Positions 37,819 to 45,904 of a DNA stretch of 53,511 nucleotides are shown here, piece after piece; the first letter of the stretch is position 1; each line of letters starts with the position of its first letter. The position numbers were made by a program, and so were the translations under genes. The notes beneath the pieces were generated by a model. It worked only from the letters and a program-made list of their open reading frames with translations, did no database searches and was not told the origin of the DNA. This DNA is from Hondaea fermentalgiana (lineage: Eukaryota > Sar > Bigyra > Thraustochytrida > Thraustochytriidae), in NCBI GenBank assembly GCA_014084085.1, contig NPFB01000027.1:308208-361718 (forward strand), written 5' to 3'.

Positions 37819-38820
37819 TGCCCTGGCTCCGGCTCTGCGCCACGCGCCGCTTCTGCCGCCTTCGAAGCGAGCGAGCTCCGCGTTGCTGATTTGCTCGCCG
37901 CCCTTGCAGGGTTGACTAGTTGACTATGATTGACGGGGGAGAGGATTATGGCGATTGTTAACGGCGGCGACAACGTTCTCCACACCGCTTACCGGTTCAC
38001 AGATCACTCGCAGTGCGCATACAGCCGGGGTACTGGCACGCTACATGCAGAGACCGGCCTCGAAGCCGGAGGACAGCGGCGCGGGGAAGAGGCGAAGGTG
38101 GGTGTGCAGAGGACCACGTGGGTGCGGAAATGCGGCTTCTGCTCTGAGATCGACTCGGGACAACGCGGTGCGGAAATGTGTAAGCACGGAGATCACGTGC
38201 ACGTGACATCCACGTGGCCGAGACAAGAACACGTTTTGATCACACGAGGCGATTTTTGGGAAGATGGTGAGCTTTGATGAGTCTTGTTGAATGAGAACAT
38301 CAGGACGAGCCATTGGACACAGCGTGATGCATTTTCGAAGTGGCTTGTGGCGCGAATCATTTTATCTTCCTCATGCATACAGATCGTGCTCGAGAGAAGA
38401 ATGGAGAGAAGTGGCGAGAATGTGCATTTCATACTGCTTCGAGCGATCTCGCATGCCTGTCAATGGTAATGTTAGTTTTTTCGTGTATCCGCGACCGGTT
38501 CAAGCTAAAGAATGCATGCATGGTCTCGTTGCCTCTGGCTGCTGCTGCTGCTGCTACTGCCGCTGCTGCTGCTGCTGATAGTGTCATTGTCCCTTTCCAG
38601 AAAGCCGAGTCTGACTCTCTCTGCGATGTCATGATTTTGCTGTGCAGGCAAGCGAACAAGAAAGGAAGCATGGCCTACAGCATGGACAGAAAGCAGCACG
38701 ACAGCAATGAGAAATGTGTCAGCGTCATTTTGCTGCCTAATCCATAATCAGCCAAGTCGCCGCTCTGCTGGTGGCGGCATAGGTCGCTCCCGTTGCGCGG
38801 CGAGGAGGCGTGCAGAGAAG
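37819..38820. promoter_or_regulatory. Divergent promoter between vigilin-like and COQ2, with CACGTG cluster
   Basis: One kilobase between head-to-head genes. CACGTG occurs at 38115-38120, twice in tandem at 38194-38205, and at 38211-38216, four copies in about 100 bp. GTGCGGAAATG is repeated (about 38122 and 38168). A non-coding CTG/GCT triplet run lies at about 38538-38578. Short open frames here have no conserved content. Confidence 0.5.
38538..38578. repeat. Interrupted (GCT)n triplet repeat outside genes
   Basis: A GCT/CTG run broken by one ACT and one GCC unit, between vigilin-like and COQ2, with no supported coding frame on either strand. Confidence 0.8.
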
Positions 38821-39990
38821 ATGAGCGGCTTGCAAAGGCGAGCGATATGCGTGCTGGCTGCGCACACCGGCGGCCTTCAGGCACCGTCGTCGACGCTAGC
38901 TCGCTGTGGATGGGCGACACGAGCGCGCATGCAGGTCGCCTTGCCGCGGCAAAGCGCTGGTCCTGCCTGGGCGCGCGCGCTAGCCACCTCGGGCAAGGAG
39001 GCACCGGGTGCGGGGCCGGCCAAGGCAATTGACAAGAAAGACGAGGATACAGCAGCAAATGCTGAAGACGAGACTCTTTACAAGGATCAAAACGCGACGT
39101 GGGCTGATAAGCACCTTCCAGAGAGCGTTTTGCCGTACGCCAAGCTCGCGCGCGTGGACAGACCGATCGGGACGTATCTCTTGCTGCTTCCAGGTCTGTG
39201 GAGTATTGGCCTTGCGGCGGAACCGGGCCACCTTCCCAACCTGGAGCTGATGGCGCTCTTTGGGATTGGCGCTTTTGTGATGCGCGGCGCAGGCTGCACG
39301 ATTAACGATTTTTGGGATCGCGATATCGATGGCAAGGTCAAGCGCACGCGGCAGCGTCCCCTAGCGTCAGGACGCGTGTCGCCACTGCAGGCGTGGGCTT
39401 TTCTCGCGGCTCAATGCTCGATAGGCCTTGCCGTCTTGGTACAAATGAATACGTTTACCATTGCCCTGGGTGCAGCATCGCTTGTGCCTGTGGCACTTTA
39501 CCCGCTTGCGAAGCGGTACATTGGCTGGCCCCAGGCCGTATTGGGACTCACGTTCAACTGGGGAGCTCTGCTCGGATGGGCCGCGGTGCATGGGGATCTC
39601 GACCTCTCGGTGACTGTTCCTTTGTACCTTGGCGGGGCGTTGTGGACGCTCATGTACGACACGATCTACGCACATCAGGACAAGGAAGACGACCGGGCGC
39701 TAGGTCTGAGGTCGTCGGCGCTGACGATTGGCGATGAAATGGCCAAACCTGTGCTTGCTGGGTTCGGAGCCGGAGCCTTGGCGCTCTGGGCGCTAGCGGG
39801 TGCCAATGCCGGTCTTGGGGCCTCGCCCTTGTACCTTGGGGCTCTGGGCTGCACAGGTGCGCACTTTGCTTGGCAGATTGGCACTGCAGACTTGGATGAC
39901 CGACTCAACTTGACGCAGCGCTTTGTGTCAAACCAGACTGTGGGTGCAATCATGCTCGCCGGCATTGTTGGCGGCAAATACATGCTCTAG
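38821..39990 (+). CDS. COQ2: 4-hydroxybenzoate polyprenyltransferase, mitochondrial (COQ2)
   Basis: The 389-residue protein has an Arg/Ser/Ala-rich N-terminus (about 1-55) fitting a mitochondrial presequence, then a UbiA-fold membrane domain from about 100. Both Asp-rich motifs are intact: NDFWDRDID at 162-170 and YDTIYAHQDKEDD at 279-291, which bind Mg2+ and the polyprenyl diphosphate. Other conserved parts are YAKLARVDRPIGTYLLLLPGLWS, RTRQRPLASG and FNWGALLGW. The enzyme attaches the polyprenyl tail to 4-hydroxybenzoate in ubiquinone synthesis at the inner membrane. About eight hydrophobic helices are visible and the length is normal. The start at 38821 (MSGLQRRAICVL) is the first ATG in a frame otherwise open to 38707. 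Confidence 0.95.
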   Translation: MSGLQRRAICVLAAHTGGLQAPSSTLARCGWATRARMQVALPRQSAGPAWARALATSGKEAPGAGPAKAIDKKDEDTAANAEDETLYKDQNATWADKHLPESVLPYAKLARVDRPIGTYLLLLPGLWSIGLAAEPGHLPNLELMALFGIGAFVMRGAGCTINDFWDRDIDGKVKRTRQRPLASGRVSPLQAWAFLAAQCSIGLAVLVQMNTFTIALGAASLVPVALYPLAKRYIGWPQAVLGLTFNWGALLGWAAVHGDLDLSVTVPLYLGGALWTLMYDTIYAHQDKEDDRALGLRSSALTIGDEMAKPVLAGFGAGALALWALAGANAGLGASPLYLGALGCTGAHFAWQIGTADLDDRLNLTQRFVSNQTVGAIMLAGIVGGKYML

Positions 39991-40628
39991 ACATTGTTTC
40001 TATTATCTAAGAGAAGGATTGAGCTTGGCGTAGTGATGGAACGGATGCTGTTGACTTGATTTGTGAGGTTGCAGAATCAATCAAAGGGGATGCTTGCAAC
40101 AACAATGCCGATTCAGCTGTTTGTGTATTATTTTAAAAGCCGCACGGTTTGTGCGATGATCATACCTGAAGGCATAGCCGAAAGGTTGCTTCTTGAGAAA
40201 GGTTCCTTTTTGAGAAGGATGGCACGGCGCCATTTTCTATCGAGTATACTATACCATGGTTGTATACCACCACACCTTTTGCAAACAGGTCGGCTCGAGA
40301 ATCCACGCGCTACATTTTCGTGACGAAGAGGTTGGCAGGAGCGTCGACAAACAGCTGGGCTATCGACCGCCTCATCCTGACAGGTGGCTGGCTAACCGTT
40401 GGACCCGTGCAGTGTTACTTGTCGTCGGGCAGTTGCTAGCTTGCTTGCCCAAAGAAGATAATTTTAAAAGAGGAACACATGTGTAGTATGGTCTTACAGC
40501 TATTGATTTTCATAATCGTTGGGGCCACCGTAGGGACGCTGTGGTCACTGGAGATGTCTCACGTTCCCCCCACAGATGCGGTATGACGTGAAGCGGCGCA
40601 AGAAATTGTACGAGAAAGTGAATGCGGT
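39991..40628. other. Convergent 3' intergenic region
   Basis: Between COQ2 (+) and the EF-hand gene (-). AT-richer than flanking exons. No gene or clear repeat. Confidence 0.5.
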
Positions 40629-41596
40629 TTATTTGCGACCGAGGCTGAGGCGCTGGGAGACGCGCTTGCCAAACATGGCCGCCTTCTCGGCGAGCTTGCC
40701 GCGACCAGCAACGCGGGCAGCCTCGCCGTCAGTAACGGCACCGGCGGTCTTGGCGTCGAGCTCCTTGCGGGCCTTGGCGACGGCCTTCTTGACGGCGGCG
40801 GCAATGCGAGCCTCAATGGCGTGCATCGCGGTCTGATCCTCCTGCTGGAGCTGGGTGAGGGTGTTCTTGGCAGCCATACCCTTGACACCGCCGGCGGCGA
40901 CCTTCTCCTCGAGGTCGGCAATCTTGGCCTTGCGCTTGGCGTGCTCGATGGAGAATTCCTCCATCATCTTCTCGAGCTCCGGGTCAAGGCCCTGGGGCAC
41001 GGAGAAGAGCTCCTGGACGAGGCGCTCACCGACACCAGTGACGCCGACGCCATCGTTATCCATGTCGACATCGGGCTCCATGTGGTGGCGCGCAAAGTAC
41101 TCTGTGAGGATCATGATCTTGTAGTGAAGAAGGAGGTACTCAATGAAGGAGGTGCGGCCATCCTGGTTGATGTCGACGTCCTTGAGCTCGCTCTTGCGCT
41201 GGATAGCCGTGCGAGTCTTGCCGTTCTGCTGGAAAAAGTTGGCAGCACCGGCCGCGCTGAGGGTCTCACCGCCCTCGTCCGCGGTGCACGCCTCCTTGAA
41301 GGAGGTCGCGAGGTCGAAGACCTCCGAGTACCTGTCGCCCAGCGAGAACACGAAGCGGCCTGTATACACGTTGTAGCAGTCGATCAGTTAGTGATTCATT
41401 CATGCAATGCATCGAGTCGTACGAGCGGGCGGAGGCGATCTCTGCCTGGTGCAGCTAAGCTTGCGCTCGGCCGCGCATGCGCTCGCGTCCGGGTCAACTT
41501 ACGTGTGAAGACGTCGCGCTGCTCGTCAATGGACTCCGCCTGGAGGTCCTTGAACTTCTCGAGGAAAACCTCGTCGTCATCAGTGAAGGCGGCCAT
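40629..41596 (-). CDS. EF-hand protein of unknown role (two exons: 41596-41503, 41359-40629)
   Basis: Splicing gives 274 residues. Exon 1 encodes MAAFTDDDEVFLEKFKDLQAESIDEQRDVFT and exon 2 resumes RFVFSLGDRYSEVFDLATSFKEACT. An EF-hand loop is clear in DVDINQDGRTSFIEYLL (about 98-114). A second, looser Ca-binding-like loop is DVDMDNDGVGVTGVGE (about 133-148). The second half is an Ala/Lys/Glu coiled helix (KIADLEEKVAAGG, then EARIAAAVKKAVAKARKELDAK) ending SLGRK. Codons are strongly biased to GCC, AAG, GAG and CTC, more so than in most neighbours, suggesting high expression. I do not recognise a named family. Possible roles are Ca2+ buffering or a cortical or flagellar structural part, but nothing in the sequence decides. 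Confidence 0.8.
41360..41502 (-). other. Spliceosomal intron in EF-hand gene (143 bp)
   Basis: On the minus strand the donor is GTAAGT (41502-41497) and the acceptor ATACAG ending at 41360. A CACTAAC branch-like sequence lies about 25-30 bases before the acceptor. Joining ACA-C to GC-CGC restores the frame (phase 1). Confidence 0.85.
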
Positions 41597-42663
41597 CGTG
41601 TCTGGGCTGGGCGCGAGAGAGTCGCGGCGGCGGCTGGCTGGCTGGCTGCTTGGCTGGCTTGCGTCTGCTGTGCTGCAACGAGGTCGGCGTGCGGCAGAGG
41701 GTGCTTCTGTTGCGGGTTTGGCAGGCTGTCCTGGGCCGCCTCTGCCGCGTCCATCTTGCTGCGCCTTACTTTCTCTCGCAGCCTCCTTCCCCTTGTTATT
41801 CATACAGTCAATTCTCGCGCCCCGTTCATTCCCCCTCCGAGATTGGACTACGCCCTACACTGGACATGTGAATAGTGTCCAGACTCTACACGTGGCACGT
41901 GCCGCCCCGCCAGTGGCAGTGGCGCAGGTCGCAGTGGTGTTTCCTCCTCGCAGCCTAAAATCTCTGCCCCGACGCGCGTGCGCGGCCCCCCGCACAAGGC
42001 GCAAGGAGGCGAAGGTGCCGCGCGCAACCGCCAGTGGCGCAGCTGGAGACATATTTATTTAGTCCACGGTCGGAGGGGGGGACGCGTCGTCGTCAGTAGT
42101 AGCGCAGTGGTGTGAGAGGAGAGAAGCCCCCACAGAGAGGTTTGAGTGTGCACACGCGCGGCACGTGCTTCGTTCATCGATTAGTGATCGACACAAGCAA
42201 GCTTCGAATGAACAAGCAACCTGGCTGAGTCGAATTCGAGTGCTGAAGGCAAACGCATGCATGGTATGTTTCTGGAAAGCAAGGCCTCGGTCGCAGCTCG
42301 CACCTGCCTCGGTCAGGCCGCATGCCGCCGCCTCGGGGCTCCTCCCGCGGTCGCGATCTTCGTCCGTGACGCGAGGCGAGACCTCCCTGGTGGCCGCTGC
42401 CGCTGCCGGTCGCAGGCTCCCTCCGATCCGAGGAGGGACGAGGGAGCTGAGGAGGAGCTCTTGCCACCATGGCCTGGCCAGCCAGCTGCAACGGCTGCGT
42501 GCAGAAGCAGCACAGAGGCAGACTTGCTGGAGGGACGGGGCGGTTTGCGACCGTAGCGGGCGCCAAGAGAAGGGAAAGAATGCTCACTGCGCACACCCGC
42601 ACACGCGAGGCACGCACACCCCCGCCCGGAGTGGACTAGCGTTTTTGGTGGCGGGCACCTAGG

Positions 42664-43208
42664 ATGCTGGCGCAGGCCGACTCGAAGCAGCGGCCGGCCG
42701 GCCACCGGCTATATGTGACTAGCATCTGTTACCGGCCAGAGAAGCTTTCCTGCCACGAGGTGAGGCCGGTGAACACTTGCACCGTGCATGTGATGCAAGC
42801 CGTGCCGCAGCCGCAGCCGCTGCGGAACGGGGCAGCCGGCGTGTGCGCGGTGCGAGAGAAGGTATAGGCTCGTCGCAGTCGCGGTCATCCCGCGACGACG
42901 CCATCCCTCGAGCTTTTTTTCTTTCAAAGTTTCTTTTTTCATTATTTTTCTTTATCTTGCAGAAAGATATCTGGCGTCTGAAATATAGAGGATATACTAC
43001 ATCAACGAGGATCACCAGAAGTAGAGGATATCATGAGCGGTACCGCAGATCGGGACCTTCCGGAAGGTCCCAACCGTTGCTTGAATTTTTGCTGTTTTTC
43101 TTTTTGTCTTTGATTTTCCATCTTTCTGCAACAGTCGCGGCGGCGCAATGCGCACTTGGGAGGGGCGCGGATAGGCGACTTGGGGCGGCGGGCGCAAGTG
43201 GGTTATAG
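42664..43208 (+). CDS. Speculative two-exon small gene or 5' UTR exon pair (42664-42861, 42963-43208)
   Basis: An ATG frame (MLAQADSKQRPAGHRLYV) reaches AAG then GTATAG, a possible donor at 42862. The acceptor at 42962 is preceded by a long T-rich tract and is one of the best-looking 3' splice sites in the window. The spliced frame continues KDIWRLKYRGYTTSTRITRSRGYHERYR, then a hydrophobic stretch (LLEFLLFFFLSLIFHLSATVA), to a stop at 43206-43208, about 147 residues. No family is recognised. The same intron could instead sit in the CCT7 5' UTR. The donor is poor compared with the three GTAAGT donors found elsewhere. Confidence 0.2.
43052..43071. promoter_or_regulatory. Heat-shock-element-like perfect palindrome upstream of CCT7
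   Basis: A 20-bp perfect palindrome centred on TTCCGGAA. It reads as four alternating 5-bp units GGA-nn-TTC-nn-GAA-nn-TCC. The two inner units match the HSF half-site exactly and the two outer ones differ by one base. It lies 502 bp before the CCT7 ATG. HSF control of chaperonin genes is known in other eukaryotes; here it is inference. Confidence 0.4.
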
Positions 43209-43572
43209 CGGGGCGCGGCAGTGCGGCAAATCTAACTACGTTGGGGCAGACCACCAACGGCGCCCGCCCCGCTCCGCCGCCGCAGCGCCCGCTTCGCTCG
43301 TCCGTTCCCGCGCGCCCAGGCACCGATCGAACGCCGCCTCCGCGCGCCCTCGCCCGTCCGCCAGCCAGCCAGCCGGCCAGCACCGCCCGCCCGGCTGCTC
43401 GCCCGCTCGCGCAGCCCGCCGACCGAGCGACCGACCGACCGGTCGTTGGCGAGATCGATCTTTCATCGGCGTCGACGGGTAGAAAGAAGAGCGCGCGCGA
43501 CAAGGACGCGGAGAAGGTGCTCGTAGACGCGCAGCCGAGGCCCGAGACAAGGCAGTTGAAGGGGAAGCAGAG

Positions 43573-45330
43573 ATGTCGCACTTCATGCAGCCGAGCGTGA
43601 TCCTGCTCCGCGAGGGCACGGACACCTCGCAAGGCACGGCCCAGCTTATCTCGAACATTAACGCCTGCTATGCGGTCGGGGAGATCGTGGCGACCACCCT
43701 GGGCCCCATGGGCGCCGACAAACTGCTGTACAGCGGCGCCGGAAAGGCGACCATCAGCAACGACGGCGCCGAGATCCTCAAGCTCCTGGACATCGTCCAC
43801 CCGGCGGCGCGCGCCCTCGTCGACATTGCCAAGTCCCAGGACGTTGAGGTCGGCGACGGCACCACCAGCGTGACCCTCATTGCGTGCGAGCTGCTCAACG
43901 AGTGCAAGACCTTTCTCGAGGACGGCGTGCACCCGCAGATCCTCATTGCCGGCTACCGCAAGGCTGCCCTCTTGGCCGTGAACCGCCTCGAGGAGCTCAA
44001 GGTCGGCGTCGCGGACCTCAAGGATGCCGGCGAGGACGGCGCCCGCGTGCTCTTGGAGCGAGTCGCCGGCACGGCACTAAACTCCAAGCTCATTTGCGCC
44101 TACAAGTCTCTCTTTGCGCCCATGGCCGTCGACGCCGTCGGTCTTCTCAAAAAGGACGACCTTGACCTCAAGCATGTTGGCATCAAAAAGGTCACGGGTG
44201 GTTCCGTCATGGAGTCGCACCTCGTGCGTGGTGTTGCCTTCAAGAAGACCTTTTCCTACGCCGGTTTCGAGCAGCAGCCCAAACACATCAAGAATCCCAA
44301 GGTCCTCTTGCTCAACGTCGAGCTCGAGCTCAAGAGCGAAAAGGAGAACGCCGAGGTCCGAATTGAAGACCCCTCGCTGTACCAGAGCATTGTTGACGCC
44401 GAGTGGAAGATCATTTATGACAAGCTCGACCAGTGCGTCAAGTCCGGCGCCAATGTCGTCCTCTCCAAACTGCCCATCGGAGATCTGGCCACCCAGTACT
44501 TTGCCGACCGTGAGATGTTTTGCGCAGGTCGCGTCTCTGATGACGACATGGAGCGCGTGGCGCGCGCCACGGGCGCGCAGATGCTCACCAGCACCAACGA
44601 TATTCCGGAGTCTGCCATTGGCAACTGCGGCCTCTTTGAGGAGAACCAGGTCGGTGGCGAGCGATTCAACTACTTTACCGAGTGCTCGGCTACAACCTCG
44701 TGCACAATTGTCATTCGTGGAGGCTCGGAGCAGTTCGTCGAGGAAGCCCACCGTTCGCTGCACGACGCGCTCATGGTTGTCAAGCGTACCATGGAGAACT
44801 CGAGCGTCGTCGCGGGTGGTGGCGCCGTCGAGATGGAGCTCTCGCGTTACCTTCGAGCGCAGGCGCGCACTATTGAGGGCAAGCAGCAGCTCGTGATGAC
44901 CGCTTTTGCCAAGGCGCTCGAGAAGATCCCGCGCCAGCTTTGCGACAACGCTGGCCTCGATTCCACTGACATTCTCAATCAGCTGCGCAAGAAGCACTTT
45001 GAGGAGCCCGAGGAGGGTCTCTGGTTTGGCGTCGACGTCAACGCTGCGGGCATTTGCGACACCTTCAAGTCTAACGTCTGGGAGCCTTCGGCCAATAAGA
45101 TCAACTCCATTGCCTCTGCTGCCGAGGCTGCATGCCTAATTCTCTCTGTTGACGAGACCGTGCGCAACCCGCAGTCGGAGCAGGCGCAGATGCAGCAGCG
45201 CGGCCAGATGGGAGGCCGAGGAGGTGGTATGCCCATGTCTCAGGCTATGGGCGGACAGGGTCTTCGCGGCATGGGTCAAGCCATGGGAGGTCGCGGCGTG
45301 CGCATGATGAAGGGCCGCGGCGGAAAGTAA
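43573..45330 (+). CDS. CCT7: T-complex protein 1 subunit eta (CCT7)
   Basis: The 585-residue group II chaperonin subunit starts [32 protein letters not shown], specific to the eta subunit. ATP-site motifs are intact: [32 protein letters not shown], and [11 protein letters not shown] with GDGTT at 94-98. The apical and intermediate domains follow without gaps ([67 protein letters not shown]). CCT folds actin, tubulin and WD40 proteins in the cytosol. The C-terminus is a Gly/Met/Gln/Arg-rich tail ([20 protein letters not shown] to MMKGRGGK), longer than usual, making the protein about 40 residues larger than typical eta subunits. No introns. Prefoldin 6 and TXNDC9, which work with CCT, are in the same window. 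Confidence 0.97.
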   Translation: MSHFMQPSVILLREGTDTSQGTAQLISNINACYAVGEIVATTLGPMGADKLLYSGAGKATISNDGAEILKLLDIVHPAARALVDIAKSQDVEVGDGTTSVTLIACELLNECKTFLEDGVHPQILIAGYRKAALLAVNRLEELKVGVADLKDAGEDGARVLLERVAGTALNSKLICAYKSLFAPMAVDAVGLLKKDDLDLKHVGIKKVTGGSVMESHLVRGVAFKKTFSYAGFEQQPKHIKNPKVLLLNVELELKSEKENAEVRIEDPSLYQSIVDAEWKIIYDKLDQCVKSGANVVLSKLPIGDLATQYFADREMFCAGRVSDDDMERVARATGAQMLTSTNDIPESAIGNCGLFEENQVGGERFNYFTECSATTSCTIVIRGGSEQFVEEAHRSLHDALMVVKRTMENSSVVAGGGAVEMELSRYLRAQARTIEGKQQLVMTAFAKALEKIPRQLCDNAGLDSTDILNQLRKKHFEEPEEGLWFGVDVNAAGICDTFKSNVWEPSANKINSIASAAEAACLILSVDETVRNPQSEQAQMQQRGQMGGRGGGMPMSQAMGGQGLRGMGQAMGGRGVRMMKGRGGK

Positions 45331-45904
45331 TTACCGGTTTATAGACGCTAGATGTATCGAGCCACCTGGACTCTTTCTTTGCTTTTTGCTTGCTTTCCAA
45401 TTGTTTCCCTTCTTGGCTTGTTTTCTCGTCTTCCTTTTTTTCTTCTTTTCCTTTTTTTTTGTGTTTGTGAAATCGCGAGAAAGACAGTCTGGAAAGTCAC
45501 GAGGTCCTACAGACAGCCTCGCAATGGATACGATTCTTTCTTGCCTCAAATTTTTGTCACTTCCGAGACAGACTTCACATCAACGTTCAAGATGCCCATT
45601 CTCTCAGAGAAAAAAACAATCTTCTTTTCGTTTTGACAAACAGCCGGAATGTTTCCCCGACCCAACTTCTTCTCAAAGTTCCGAAGTCCGCACTCATCAA
45701 CAAGGTCCAGGCCTACTCTCGCTGTTCTTAGGCCTAGCCTACTCTCTCTCTCTTTTCACAGTTCTTCAGGCCCATCGTGTCCCGTAGCTGACTGACCGTG
45801 CCTCTGCGTTGAACCAACGTCAACGGTCAAAGTCAAAAGAACGAGCTTTGGCCTTGCTCGCGGTCGGGCCCGGGGCCTGCGGAGCGCTCTCGGCTGGACA
45901 GATA
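45331..45904. other. Intergenic between CCT7 and lectin gene
   Basis: T-rich stretch about 45370-45465 after the CCT7 stop, consistent with a 3' UTR/downstream region. No gene supported. The frame of the lectin gene is open from 45809 but has no ATG before 45905. Confidence 0.5.

Larger units (their letters stand above)
41597..43572. promoter_or_regulatory. Two-kilobase divergent region between EF-hand gene and CCT7
   Basis: No firmly supported gene. CACGTG sites lie at 41889-41894 and 41896-41901 (separated by one base) and at 42162-42167. A strong 3' splice-site-like tract (T-rich then TTGCAG) ends at 42962. A heat-shock-element-like palindrome is at 43052-43071. Copies of CGCACTTGGG and GCGCAAGTGGG lie at about 43150-43200. 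The last 300 bp before CCT7 are very C/G-rich with GACC/CGACC-type short repeats near 43420-43442. Confidence 0.5.

Noticed and set aside
40821..42062. 413-residue plus-strand open frame
   Set aside because: Antisense shadow of the EF-hand gene, running through its intron and promoter; strong codon bias of the real gene opens the opposite strand.
42165..42705. Several 90-165-residue frames on both strands
   Set aside because: Mutually overlapping, composition-driven, no conserved domain.
44077..44997. 306-residue minus-strand open frame
   Set aside because: Antisense shadow of CCT7.
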